Below, in pieces: positions 51,728 to 60,723 of a stretch of 63,408 bases of DNA. The notes under the pieces were generated by a model. That model made no database searches, was not told where the DNA came from, and saw only the letters and a list, made by a program, of their open reading frames with translations. The number at the start of each line of letters is the position of its first letter. The stretch's first letter is position 1. The stretch spans positions 1 through 63,408 of the forward strand of contig PBKW01000010.1 of NCBI GenBank assembly GCA_002721615.1, given 5' to 3'. Both the position numbers and the translations under genes were made by a program. This DNA is from Chloroflexota bacterium. GTDB lineage: Bacteria > Chloroflexota > Dehalococcoidia > Lucifugimonadales > Lucifugimonadaceae.

Positions 51728-52462
51728 TTATCCTTTAACACCTAAAATATCTTTAGCGATTTGTACACATTCAACAGCATTAGAACCATATCCATCAGCT
51801 CCCATTTCATCAGCAAAATTTTTTGTAACAGGAGCACCTCCTACAAGTATTTTCACTTCATCTCTAAGTCCAGCTTCTTCAAAAGCTTCAATAGTTACTC
51901 CCATATTAGGCATAGTAGTAGTTAATAATGCTGACATACCAACAACAGTAGCTTCATGTTCCAATACAGCATCTATAAATTCATCAGGTTTTGTATCTAC
52001 TCCTAAATCATGAACTGTAAAGCCACCTCCCCTCAACATCATAATACATAGATTTTTTCCAATATCATGTAGATCACCTTTTACTGTACCCATAATTACC
52101 GTTCCTATAGGCTCTACTCCTGACGCTGAAAGTATGGGATCTATATGTTCCATACCAGCTTTCATAGCTCTAGCTGAGATTAAAACTTCAGGAACAAATA
52201 TTACATTATCTCTAAATTTTACTCCTACAATTGCCATACCTGCTATTAAACCATCATCTAGAACAGTATTTGCTTCATAGTTTTGATCTAATGCTTTTTT
52301 GACTAAATCATATACTTCATTATTGTTACCTTTAATCAAGTTAAATGCTATTTCTTGCATCAACAAATCCGAAGAATCAAACATTGCACCAATATGTTCT
52401 TGTTCATTTTGCTTAGTAACATATTTAAATTCTTCAGATAATCCTTCGTGAATAATTGCCAT
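51728..52462 (-). CDS. Corrinoid (B12-binding) methyl carrier protein
   Basis: A 244-residue protein. A helical cap domain (about 28-110, MtaC/MtbC-like) precedes the B12-binding domain. D130-L-H132-D-I-G135 is the motif whose His coordinates cobalt, and TTTMPNMGVTIEAFEEAGL and KILVGGAPVT complete the fold. It would carry the methyl group between substrate and folate. AGGAG is upstream. It is flanked by the URO-D methyltransferase and the Cys-rich gene. Confidence 0.95.
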   Translation of the reverse strand: MAIIHEGLSEEFKYVTKQNEQEHIGAMFDSSDLLMQEIAFNLIKGNNNEVYDLVKKALDQNYEANTVLDDGLIAGMAIVGVKFRDNVIFVPEVLISARAMKAGMEHIDPILSASGVEPIGTVIMGTVKGDLHDIGKNLCIMMLRGGGFTVHDLGVDTKPDEFIDAVLEHEATVVGMSALLTTTMPNMGVTIEAFEEAGLRDEVKILVGGAPVTKNFADEMGADGYGSNAVECVQIAKDILGVKG

Positions 52463-52523
52463 CAGATCTCCTGTTATTTTGAAATGAAATTTTATATCTA
52501 AATTGAATTTTTTGAAATATAAA

Positions 52524-53537
52524 TTATTTTCTTGAAGTCCATTCTTCTACGGCTTGTGGAATTGCTAATAAATTTTCTATTTTAGTTTTTAATGGAATTG
52601 CACATTCTGGTGCAATTAATTGAACTCCTGCATCCAAAGCTTTAAATACTTCCTCTTTAACATCATTAACACCTTTAGAATAAAGAGTTTCTGGATTATT
52701 AATATTTCCAACTAAATTAATTTTTCCATCCACTGCATTCATAGCTTCTTGAGGATCATTTTTTGAATCAAAATGAAAAGCTGCCATACCACTTTGTGCT
52801 ATATAAGGCATTCTATCAACAGTTTTACCACATATATGAAGAATTAAAGGTACTGGTAGAGTTTCCACTAATTCTTGATGGATTTCCAAAAGAAATCTTT
52901 TATAATATTCACCACTTACCAAATCACCAGTTGCATGATCGGGAACTACTAACACATCTGCTCCAGCATCAATTTGAGCTTGACCAAATAAAACAGTAAT
53001 TTCTTTTAATTTATGTAAAGATTCCATAGTTTTTTGAGGGTCATCTATTGATAAAAGTAAAAAAGGTTCTACTCCAAAAACATGATAAGCAAGAGTCCAA
53101 GGACCCATAGTTTTACCAACTATAGCTACTTCATCACCTACCTCTTTTTTCAAAATTTCTATTGATTTTGTGATTGCTAAATTATCCTGATGTTCCAAAA
53201 AACCAGATGGTATTTTAACGTCTTCAGGAGTTTTCCAAATAGGATTACCCATTCTTACAGTAGGCCAATTATCTTTTTGTTCCCATTGCATTTCACAACC
53301 TAAAGCTGAAGATTCTTGAATAATAGAAAAATATGGAGCTATAGAATCAAAACCCAATTCTGTATAACCTGTAATAGCTAATTTAGCATTCAATTCTGGA
53401 TCTCTACATGCATCTGGAAATGGAGCATCTACTAAATCCATTAATTCAACTGTAGCAACATTAGTGGGATTAGACACTGGTGTTCTATCAACAGGTTGGC
53501 CTGTTAAAGCATTTATTACTCTTTCTTTCTTTCTCAT
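52524..53537 (-). CDS. Uroporphyrinogen decarboxylase-like corrinoid methyltransferase (MtaA/MtbA family)
   Basis: A 337-residue zinc methyltransferase of the URO-D fold. H234-I-C236 with C312 (APEC) is the H-x-C...C zinc site of methylcobamide methyltransferases, not a heme-pathway active site. It moves a methyl group between a thiol or substrate and the corrinoid protein. In this operon it is the likeliest substrate-side methyltransferase, since no MttB or MtgB homologue is seen; that is inference. It lies 61 bases before the corrinoid gene. Confidence 0.9.
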   Translation of the reverse strand: MRKKERVINALTGQPVDRTPVSNPTNVATVELMDLVDAPFPDACRDPELNAKLAITGYTELGFDSIAPYFSIIQESSALGCEMQWEQKDNWPTVRMGNPIWKTPEDVKIPSGFLEHQDNLAITKSIEILKKEVGDEVAIVGKTMGPWTLAYHVFGVEPFLLLSIDDPQKTMESLHKLKEITVLFGQAQIDAGADVLVVPDHATGDLVSGEYYKRFLLEIHQELVETLPVPLILHICGKTVDRMPYIAQSGMAAFHFDSKNDPQEAMNAVDGKINLVGNINNPETLYSKGVNDVKEEVFKALDAGVQLIAPECAIPLKTKIENLLAIPQAVEEWTSRK

Positions 53538-53549
53538 ATAATTAAAATA

Positions 53550-54206
53550 TTATGTAGATGAAAATCCTAATGTTTGTGTAGTCATTTGTCCCGCCATATC
53601 TTCGGCTGCTAATATGTCTTCAGTCGCACTAATATTCCTTGCTATTGGTAATATTATTTTCATTATTGCATCGTTCCTTCTAAAACATTGTAGTGATATT
53701 TCAGTATGATTAATTTTCACACATCCTCCATATCTAACAAATCCATTAACAACTGCTCTATATCGAATCTCGGGTTTTTTTGCTTCTCCTTCTCCTGAAA
53801 CAGTGTAAATAGTTTTTCCATCAACGTTTTTTGGAGTCAAATATAATTGCATTTCAGATCTTAAATCTTTTACAGTAATCTTTGATTCTGAATCATAGTC
53901 ATCATTTTTCATAACAGCTCTTTTTAATAAAAATCTTAATGGAGAAGTACAACATCCATTTTTCATTTCACAATCATAAGTGGCTTGATTGTAAGAGTTT
54001 TCAATTGGTTTAGCACCACCAAACAACACGATCCTATCTCTTATTTGAGTTAACCTTTCTTTTACACCATCTTTATTACTATAGGAGTGAACAGTTAAAA
54101 TAGAACCTTTTAAAAATAATCCAACTGTAATCTCATGAAAAAAAGGATCCATAGAGATCAGTTCTAAACAAGTTCCATATTTTTTTATAACTTCTTGTGG
54201 ATTCAT
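53550..54206 (-). CDS. Uncharacterised 218-residue protein of the corrinoid operon
   Basis: I do not recognise it. Mostly beta/alpha with no membrane segment or signal peptide. Cys are at YDCEMKNGCC (three) plus GGCVKI and LQCFRR; the C-terminus is a helix rich in Ala/Met. The N-terminus (CLELISMDPFFHEITVGLF) and FVRYGGC are the most striking blocks. It lies between the homocysteine-type and URO-D-type methyltransferases, has its own TAAACT box six bases before the ATG, and no Shine-Dalgarno. A substrate-binding or methyltransferase partner is possible. Confidence 0.78.
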   Translation of the reverse strand: MNPQEVIKKYGTCLELISMDPFFHEITVGLFLKGSILTVHSYSNKDGVKERLTQIRDRIVLFGGAKPIENSYNQATYDCEMKNGCCTSPLRFLLKRAVMKNDDYDSESKITVKDLRSEMQLYLTPKNVDGKTIYTVSGEGEAKKPEIRYRAVVNGFVRYGGCVKINHTEISLQCFRRNDAIMKIILPIARNISATEDILAAEDMAGQMTTQTLGFSST

Positions 54207-54212
54207 GTAATT

Positions 54213-54242
54213 AGTTTACAAAAAAAATAACTTATATGCTAA
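54213..54242 (-). promoter_or_regulatory. Candidate internal promoter of the corrinoid operon
   Basis: On the minus strand TTAGCA (54242-54237), 18 bases, TAAACT (54218-54213), then six bases to the ATG at 54206. It overlaps the preceding stop codon. It would start a leaderless transcript for the lower half of the operon. Confidence 0.35.
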
Positions 54243-55141
54243 ATTTTTATTTGTGAATCAATCAATTTTCTAAATTCTTTAATATGATGTTTATCTGTAC
54301 CACAACATCCTCCCAGAATTTTAACCCCTAAATCTAACATTTTAAGATAATTCTTAGCCATAAATTCTGGTTTTTCATTATATACAATTTTACCATTGAT
54401 TATTTCAGGAATTCCAGCATTAGATTGAATCATAACTGGATTTTCAGAATACATCATCAACTCAGAAGCTACTTCAACCATAATTTCAGATCCATTACCA
54501 CAATTTGAAGCAACAACATCTGCTCCAGAATCAACCAAATCTTTAGCAGCTTTTTCAGGAGTAATACCCATCATGGTAAATAACCCCCTAGGACCTTTAT
54601 CAAAAACCATACTTCCGATAACTGGTTTATCAGTGATTTGTTTGGCAGTTTTAATACCTAGTGTGATTTCTTCTATTGAAGTCATAGTCTCGAAAATTAT
54701 CCCATCAACACCTCCTTCTAATAAAGCTGAAATTTGTTGATGAAAAGCTTGACTCATTTCACCTTCAGAAACATCCCCTAAAGGTTTTAAGAATTCTCCA
54801 GTAGGACCAATGGAACCAATAACAAACTGGTCATCTTTTGCTTCTGATCTTGCTAATTGTGCTGCTTTAATATTTAAAGTTTTGATTAAATCTTTATGTC
54901 CATATTTTTTTAACATAAATGGATTTCCTCCAAAAGAATTAGTCAAAACAAAGTTTGATCCATTTTCAAGATAATTTTTTGCCATCCCTTTGATCACATC
55001 TGGATGAGAATCACACATATATTCTGGACATCCACCTGGTTCAAGGCCTTTAGTTTGCAGATAACTACCAGTAGCACCATCTCCTAAAAGAGTAACACCT
55101 GAGTTTAATAAATCTAAAAAATCTATTTTATCCATTTTCAT
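54239..55141 (-). CDS. Homocysteine S-methyltransferase-family protein (MetH N-domain-like)
   Basis: A 300-residue TIM-barrel methyltransferase. LLGDGATGSYLQTKG is the family opening, and the zinc ligands are C214 (SNCGNG) and C279/C280 (GGCCGT). It binds a thiol or methyl donor through zinc. In a corrinoid operon it can be the acceptor (homocysteine to methionine) or a substrate methyltransferase. Its start overlaps the preceding gene by 14 bases. Confidence 0.9.
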   Translation of the reverse strand: MKMDKIDFLDLLNSGVTLLGDGATGSYLQTKGLEPGGCPEYMCDSHPDVIKGMAKNYLENGSNFVLTNSFGGNPFMLKKYGHKDLIKTLNIKAAQLARSEAKDDQFVIGSIGPTGEFLKPLGDVSEGEMSQAFHQQISALLEGGVDGIIFETMTSIEEITLGIKTAKQITDKPVIGSMVFDKGPRGLFTMMGITPEKAAKDLVDSGADVVASNCGNGSEIMVEVASELMMYSENPVMIQSNAGIPEIINGKIVYNEKPEFMAKNYLKMLDLGVKILGGCCGTDKHHIKEFRKLIDSQIKI

Positions 55142-55478
55142 TCCACAAATAATCTATAGATCCTGGTGATGGATTTCTTTTATTTTTTTTTATCAAATCT
55201 CGAAGAATTGAAACGAAATTTTCAGGCATTCTTTCATTTATTTCTTTCAATTTCAAATTTACTACTGTATCTAAATCACCTTCAAAGGTACCATGTTCTT
55301 TCCATTGAAATCCATCTAAATATGCATCAGACCCATAACTACCATCAAACATAGCTATAGCATCTGCTGCTTCTTGAAATCTTGAATCTAAAGTGAATGA
55401 ATTTCTGTTAGACCCTTCTACCCCTTCAACTTGTAAAGGAATTTCTTTCCAATACATTATTCTAATATTGATTGTCAT
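55128..55478 (-). CDS. Virulence-factor-family (PF13769-like) small protein
   Basis: A 116-residue protein with the pattern MYWKEIPLQVEGV, LDSRFQEAADAIAMFDGSYGSDAYLDGFQW and PENFVSILRDLI, which I recognise as the bacterial family named Virulence factor after CvfC. Homologues sit in folate/corrinoid C1 gene clusters of other bacteria; its biochemical role is unknown. It is tightly spaced between the pterin-binding methyltransferase and the homocysteine-type methyltransferase. Confidence 0.75.
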   Translation of the reverse strand: MTINIRIMYWKEIPLQVEGVEGSNRNSFTLDSRFQEAADAIAMFDGSYGSDAYLDGFQWKEHGTFEGDLDTVVNLKLKEINERMPENFVSILRDLIKKNKRNPSPGSIDYLWNENG

Positions 55479-56519
55479 TTAATTAAGGTTTCCAGATCTA
55501 TAAGCATCTAAATAGTTCATACAGAAATCATCATTTCCTAAAAGCATTTCACTGGTTACTTTAAATGCATTAGAAGATAAATCTAATTCAAATACATTGC
55601 CAATATTAGTCTGTACAGGATCAATAATTCCACTATCAATACCATTTTGAATACCAAGGTATATAAATACATCATTTACTAATTTTCTCTTTGGTAACCC
55701 AAATGAAACATTACTTAAACCACCTGAAATATGAATTTCATCTCCAAAACTTTTTCTTATTTCTTTTACTGCATCAAGAAAATGAGGACCATATGTAGGT
55801 GATACAGAAATAGGGAATACTAGAGGATCTACATGTACTCTGCTGTAACTAATATTAAGTTCATCTACTTTTTTCATTAATTCCTTAACATTCTGCACCC
55901 TTTGAACATCATCCTCAGGCATACCATCTTTACTAGCAGCAGTAATAATAACATGTGTATCAAACTCATTTACCAAATTTATTGTTTCTAATCTTTCTAA
56001 TGCTACAGAGTTAATCATCGGAGAGCCTTGTTTTCCTGAATAAGTTTTTAAGCCTGCTTCAATAATTTGTGAATTTGAAGAATCAATACTAGGAGGAACA
56101 GTAGATAAATTCTCTACAACATCGACTAACCAATTCATTGAAACTATTTGCTCATCTAAATTGTAGGAAACTTCATCAACATTTAAATCTAAAAAATTAG
56201 CTCCAGCATTGATTTGCCTATCTACCTGATATTTTATATAACTAATTGCTTGCTCTTGTTCTTCTGAGGAACCATGAACTCCTTTCCAAATAGCAACCAT
56301 AAGATGTTTTACCGTTCCTTGTTGATATGGTTGAGTTTCATGAAAATGTTTAGGGATTTCTAAAAACATTTTTTCACCATTAGTATCAGAAAATAAAACA
56401 GATTTTACTCCTTTTTCATTTTCCCCAATTCTTTTCCCATTCAGTCTTAAAACTCTAGTAGCATGAATGTTTTCACCTACTATAATAAAATTATTATGAC
56501 TATTTAAAGGAATTGACAT
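55479..56519 (-). CDS. Pterin-binding (dihydropteroate synthase-like) methyltransferase
   Basis: A 346-residue protein of the MetH/AcsE pterin-binding fold: VGENIHATRVLR opening, NAGANFLDLNVDEV, SIDSSNSQIIEAGLK, INSVALERLE, and HISGGLSNVSFGLPKRKLVNDVFI. It would move the methyl group from the corrinoid protein to tetrahydrofolate. I chose the ATG at 56519, which overlaps the MTHFR stop (TGATG) and has GAGGTG upstream; a TTG at 56522 is the alternative. This gene fixes the direction of the pathway toward methyl-folate. Confidence 0.92.
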   Translation of the reverse strand: MSIPLNSHNNFIIVGENIHATRVLRLNGKRIGENEKGVKSVLFSDTNGEKMFLEIPKHFHETQPYQQGTVKHLMVAIWKGVHGSSEEQEQAISYIKYQVDRQINAGANFLDLNVDEVSYNLDEQIVSMNWLVDVVENLSTVPPSIDSSNSQIIEAGLKTYSGKQGSPMINSVALERLETINLVNEFDTHVIITAASKDGMPEDDVQRVQNVKELMKKVDELNISYSRVHVDPLVFPISVSPTYGPHFLDAVKEIRKSFGDEIHISGGLSNVSFGLPKRKLVNDVFIYLGIQNGIDSGIIDPVQTNIGNVFELDLSSNAFKVTSEMLLGNDDFCMNYLDAYRSGNLN

Positions 56520-57319
56520 CAAAACACCTCTTTAATATTTGTATTTATATACCACTTAAGAAATTCATTAATTCCACCGAAAGGATAAATATGTAATTTA
56601 TCATAACCCATTAATGATTTAAGAATATTATCAGGATTATGATTAATTATTTTTCTTATATCTAACCCTTGCTTCATAAAAACTGATGTAGTAGCAGCTA
56701 CACCACAAATTTTTGCATATTTTAAAATGGTTGTTAATTTTGCAGGACCAGCAATACCTAAATGAATTTCAGATTTTACACCTATTTTTCCCAAATGACT
56801 TTTAGTTTTATTAATCCACGAATTTGTTATATCTGGAGACAAACACCATTGAGTAACAATATTAGATTGAATGTTATTCGCATTTAACCATTTAGATTTT
56901 TCAATCATATTTTCAAAATGATTTTTATCTTCAGGATTTCCTTCAGGATGACCAGCTATATTTACAGTTTTTATTTTTGACTGTTGGATCAAACCAGTAT
57001 TAAGTAAATCTATTGAACTAGAAAAACGACCTTTGGGGTTAGATATACTTCCTCCAATAATTAAAATTTTGATCACCCCAATTTTTATTAAACCATCTAA
57101 ATAATTTATAAAGAACTCTTCGTCTGGAATAGTTCTTGCCGGACAATGTGGTATTGGTGTAAATCCATAATTCAGAATAGTTTCTGATGCATTAATGATA
57201 TCTTGAGGAGAAGCTCCTGGAATATATGTAATGTATATATCATCGACTATATCTTTAGGAAGATCTTTTATTTTTTCTACTTGTTTTGGAATTATTTCCA
57301 AAGAAAATTTCGCTTTCAT
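56519..57319 (-). CDS. Methylenetetrahydrofolate reductase-like protein
   Basis: A 266-residue MetF-family barrel: KFSLEIIPKQ opening, IYITYIPGASPQD, GFTPIPHCPAR, ILIIGGSISNPKGRF, TQWCLSP, HLGIAGPAK. It interconverts methyl- and methylene-tetrahydrofolate, here probably oxidising the methyl group delivered by the next gene. It is shorter than housekeeping MetF and closer to the MetF-like proteins of corrinoid gene clusters. It is the first gene of the operon. A TATAAT lies about 30 bases upstream of the ATG (57354-57349). Confidence 0.88.
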   Translation of the reverse strand: MKAKFSLEIIPKQVEKIKDLPKDIVDDIYITYIPGASPQDIINASETILNYGFTPIPHCPARTIPDEEFFINYLDGLIKIGVIKILIIGGSISNPKGRFSSSIDLLNTGLIQQSKIKTVNIAGHPEGNPEDKNHFENMIEKSKWLNANNIQSNIVTQWCLSPDITNSWINKTKSHLGKIGVKSEIHLGIAGPAKLTTILKYAKICGVAATTSVFMKQGLDIRKIINHNPDNILKSLMGYDKLHIYPFGGINEFLKWYINTNIKEVF

Positions 57320-57427
57320 TAATCTTATCTATTTATAAAAATCAATATATTATAATAACCCTATTTTTTACGAATAAACAGTTTTATAATCATTGAATAA
57401 ATATTTTAGTATAAAAGGAATCAATTA

Positions 57428-58315
57428 ATGAATATAGGTTTTATCGGTTTAGGAAATATGGGAACGGGAATGGTAAGGAATATATTAAAAAATATGGGTC
57501 AAAATAATAATTTAAACGTGTATACAAGAACTAAATCAAAAATCGACTCTATGGTTGAAGAAGGAGCTACTGGTTGTTATTCACTTAAGGAACTAACTAC
57601 AAATTCAGATATTATTCTAACTTGTTTACCAAATGTTGATACTAGTAGAGATCTTATATTAGGATCAGATGGAATTATAAATCATGCTAATTCAAATCAA
57701 ATTTTAGTAGATCATAGCACTGTTGATATTAAAACTTCTCAGGATTGTTCAAATGTAGCAGCAGAAAAAAACATTTCTTTTCTTGATGCTCCCATTAGTG
57801 GAGGACCTATAGGAGCATCTGAAGGAACATTAACAATAATGGTAGGAGGAAATAAAACTGCTTTTGAAAAATCTAGTTCAGTATTCGAAATGATGGGTGG
57901 AAAAATATCTCATATGGGAAAAAGTGGAGCAGGTACAGCCATGAAACTAGTAAATCAACTTCTAGTAAGCACCAATACAGTTGCAGCTGCAGAAGCATTC
58001 GTACTTGCTGAACAAGCGGGAGTCGATCTTAATTCAGCTATTGATATATTAAGCACAAGTTGGGGCCAAAGCCAAATGATTGAAAGAAATGGGCCTATAA
58101 CAGTTGAAGAAAATTTCGAAAATTCTGCTGCTCCATTAAGAAATTTGATAAAAGATCTTAATATACTAGAAGATCTAAGACTACAGTTAGGACTTGAACT
58201 TCCAGTTACACAAGCAAGTTCTAAAGTAGCTAATGATACAAATAATATGGGTCTCACAGAGCCAGATATTGCTGCAACTGCTTTAACAATAAAAAAACTA
58301 TCATCAATAGAGTAG
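57428..58315 (+). CDS. 3-hydroxyisobutyrate/tartronate semialdehyde dehydrogenase family
   Basis: A 295-residue beta-hydroxyacid dehydrogenase. The NAD(P) motif is GFIGLGNMGTGM, substrate motif DAPISGGPIGASEGTL and catalytic Lys in AGTAMKLVNQLL. It probably reduces tartronate semialdehyde to glycerate or a similar reaction, which would feed the glycerate kinase at 27539-28711. AAGGAA is upstream. It is followed five bases later by a tartrate/malate-type dehydrogenase. Confidence 0.92.
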   Translation: MNIGFIGLGNMGTGMVRNILKNMGQNNNLNVYTRTKSKIDSMVEEGATGCYSLKELTTNSDIILTCLPNVDTSRDLILGSDGIINHANSNQILVDHSTVDIKTSQDCSNVAAEKNISFLDAPISGGPIGASEGTLTIMVGGNKTAFEKSSSVFEMMGGKISHMGKSGAGTAMKLVNQLLVSTNTVAAAEAFVLAEQAGVDLNSAIDILSTSWGQSQMIERNGPITVEENFENSAAPLRNLIKDLNILEDLRLQLGLELPVTQASSKVANDTNNMGLTEPDIAATALTIKKLSSIE

Positions 58316-58319
58316 CAAT

Positions 58320-59384
58320 ATGTCCAAAGAATATAATATTGCAGTTATAAAAGGTGATGGAATAGGAACTGAAGTTGTAGAAGAATCATTAAAATTTCTT
58401 AATCACATTGAGAAAAAAACCAATATAAAATTTAACTTTCATGAATTCCCTTGGGGATCTGAATATTATTTTTCTAATGGTGTAATGATGGAAGAAAATG
58501 GGGAAAAAAAATTATCTTTATTTGATTCGATTTTTCTTGGTGCAGTAGGACATCCAGACATTCAAGACCATATTACATTAAATGGATTATTATTACCTAT
58601 AAGAAGATACTATGATCAATATATATGTCATCGTCCTTCAGTTCTTTACAAGGGAGTTAAATCACCACTTTCTGATAAGAAACCTGGAAGTATAGATATT
58701 ATTGTTGTAAGAGAAAATACAGAAGGGGAATATGCGAATATAGGTGGATTTCAATATAAAGATACAAGTGATGAAGTAGCTGTTCAAACTGCAGTATTTA
58801 CAAGAAAAGGGTGTGAAAGAGTAATGGAATACTCTTTTGAACTATCACTAAAAAGAAATAAAAAAGTATGTTCAATTACTAAAAGTAACGCACAAGGTTA
58901 TGGAATGACTTTGTGGGATCGTGTTTTTGAAGATGTATCTAAAAAATATCCAAATGTAGAGACTGAATCATTACTAATAGATGCAGCATGTATGGACTTC
59001 ATAAGACAACCTGAAAAATTCGATGTAGTAGTTGCAAGTAACCTCTTTGGAGATATTTTAACAGATATAGCAGCTATGATTACAGGTAGTTTAGGATTAG
59101 CTTCAAGTGCGAACATAAATCCTGATAAAACAAAACCATCAATGTTTGAACCAACACATGGTAGTGCACCAGACATTGCAGGTAAAGGAATAGCAAACCC
59201 AATGGCTCAGATACTGACTTCAGGGTTAATGATGGATCATCTAGGAGAACCTGAACTTGCTAGAAAAATAGAAAACAGTGTTAAAGTTGTATTAGAAAAA
59301 CAGGAAATAAGATCCCCAGACATAGGGGGAAACAATTCTACAACTGAAGTAGGAAATGCAATTATTAATGAATTGAATTTATAA
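58320..59384 (+). CDS. Tartrate dehydrogenase / D-malate dehydrogenase-like decarboxylase
   Basis: A 354-residue isopropylmalate/isocitrate-dehydrogenase-family enzyme. IAVIKGDGIGTEVVEE opens the fold; the substrate region is LLLPIRRYYDQYICHRP, the form seen in tartrate/D-malate dehydrogenases rather than LeuB. VRENTEGEY, ASNLFGDILTDIAAMI and FEPTHGSAPDIAG complete the NAD and metal sites. It would oxidise and decarboxylate a 2-hydroxy diacid. Co-directional with its neighbours, with only four bases before it. Confidence 0.91.
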   Translation: MSKEYNIAVIKGDGIGTEVVEESLKFLNHIEKKTNIKFNFHEFPWGSEYYFSNGVMMEENGEKKLSLFDSIFLGAVGHPDIQDHITLNGLLLPIRRYYDQYICHRPSVLYKGVKSPLSDKKPGSIDIIVVRENTEGEYANIGGFQYKDTSDEVAVQTAVFTRKGCERVMEYSFELSLKRNKKVCSITKSNAQGYGMTLWDRVFEDVSKKYPNVETESLLIDAACMDFIRQPEKFDVVVASNLFGDILTDIAAMITGSLGLASSANINPDKTKPSMFEPTHGSAPDIAGKGIANPMAQILTSGLMMDHLGEPELARKIENSVKVVLEKQEIRSPDIGGNNSTTEVGNAIINELNL

Positions 59385-59402
59385 TCATTTCAAAATCATA
59401 AA

Positions 59403-60419
59403 TTGATAAATCCCTTTGAAAAAACACAACTAAATTCAACCGGAATATATTTACCTAGATTAGGTTTTGGAGGAGCTCCGATAAGTGGTATATCCATGAA
59501 ATCATTTGGAGGAGTAGAAGAAAAAGAAGCTCTGAAAATCATCAACTTAGCTTATAACAAAGGAATAAGATATTTTGATACAGCTCCACTTTATGGAATA
59601 GGAAATGGAGAAAAAAGATATTCCAAAGTTTTAAGTAAAAAACCAAGAAATGATTTTGTGATATCTACAAAATGTGGAAGAGTAATAGATGTTGAGAAAT
59701 ATGAAAAACCAAAATCCTCATCTGAAGTTAAATATACAGAAACCAAAACCATAAAATTTGACTTCTCTAGTGATGGTATTAAAAGATCTCTGGATGATTC
59801 ATTAAAAAGATTAAACCTTGATTATATAGACATATTCTTATTACATGATGCAGACATAGAAAACCTTGAAAATGAAGCTGTAAAAACAGCTTTACCAACA
59901 ATGATAAAATTAAAAGAAGAAGGTATAGTAAAAGCAATAGGGTGTGGAATGAATCAATGGGAAATGCCTTCAAGGTTTATTGATAATTTTGATTTAGACG
60001 TAGTTTTATTAGCAGGAAGATTCACATTACTGGATCATTCATCTTTTGAAATATTTTTACCTAAATGTATAGAAAAAAATGTAAAAATAATTTTAGGAGG
60101 ACCATATAATTCAGGAATATTAGCTGATAATAATTTGAATCATAATAGTCTTTTTGATTATCAACATGTGTCAGAAAACATACTCAATAAAGCGAAAAAA
60201 CTCGAAAAAATTTCTAAAAAATATCACATCCCTTTAAAAGCAGCTGCACTTCAATATGTTATGATTCACCCAGCAGTAATTTCTACTATTCCTGGGCCAC
60301 AAAATATGTCTCAGTTATTAAATAATTTAGAAATATGTCAATTAAATATTCCTGAAGACTTTTGGAAAGACTTAATTAACAATTCTCTTATACCTGCAAA
60401 TGCTTTTTATCCTAAATAA
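59403..60419 (+). CDS. Aldo/keto reductase
   Basis: A 338-residue AKR with catalytic Asp-Tyr in YFDTAPLYGIGNGEKR, Lys in FVISTKCGR and His in FLLHDAD. GIVKAIGCGMNQWEM and VISTIPGPQN bind the cofactor. The start is a TTG at 59403, the only in-frame start near the conserved N-terminus; no Shine-Dalgarno precedes it, so the exact start is uncertain. The pattern resembles L-fucose/D-threo-aldose dehydrogenases of sugar catabolism. Confidence 0.89.
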   Translation: MINPFEKTQLNSTGIYLPRLGFGGAPISGISMKSFGGVEEKEALKIINLAYNKGIRYFDTAPLYGIGNGEKRYSKVLSKKPRNDFVISTKCGRVIDVEKYEKPKSSSEVKYTETKTIKFDFSSDGIKRSLDDSLKRLNLDYIDIFLLHDADIENLENEAVKTALPTMIKLKEEGIVKAIGCGMNQWEMPSRFIDNFDLDVVLLAGRFTLLDHSSFEIFLPKCIEKNVKIILGGPYNSGILADNNLNHNSLFDYQHVSENILNKAKKLEKISKKYHIPLKAAALQYVMIHPAVISTIPGPQNMSQLLNNLEICQLNIPEDFWKDLINNSLIPANAFYPK

Positions 60420-60579
60420 TTAAAAATATTAATGTAAAAAATAATATAATTAATACAGTAAAGACTTGTGAACAACTATTAATTTTTTTAAAAAAACTTT
60501 TCTTAGATTTTCGTTTTATAGAGCAATTTACACATGTACAATATGGTGGATGCCCATCTCTATATGATCTTTCATCCAT
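60412..60579 (-). CDS. 55-residue Cys-motif membrane protein
   Basis: A short gene on the minus strand. The N-terminus holds HPPYCTCVNC (Cys 14, 16, 19), a likely zinc-binding knuckle, followed by a basic stretch (KRKSKKSFFKK) and a C-terminal hydrophobic helix of about 18 residues (VLIILFFTLIFLII). Function unknown; tail-anchored layout. No Shine-Dalgarno. It overlaps the aldo/keto reductase 3' end by eight bases. The remaining 144 bases to the next gene are AT-rich with no further feature seen. Confidence 0.55.
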   Translation of the reverse strand: MDERSYRDGHPPYCTCVNCSIKRKSKKSFFKKINSCSQVFTVLIILFFTLIFLII

Positions 60580-60723
60580 TTTAATATGAGTTTCGTTATT
60601 TATGTATCTAGTTTATACTTGTTCTTTATTTTTGCAGAAAATTTATTTTAAAAGAGATACAATTTATCGATTTTAATAAATAATAAAGTTAAAATCTAAA
60701 ATGAATAAAAATTTAGGAGTAAA

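Noticed and set aside
52524-53537. Uroporphyrinogen decarboxylase of heme synthesis
   Set aside because: The H-x-C...C zinc site and the corrinoid neighbours point to a methyltransferase of the MtaA/MtbA branch.
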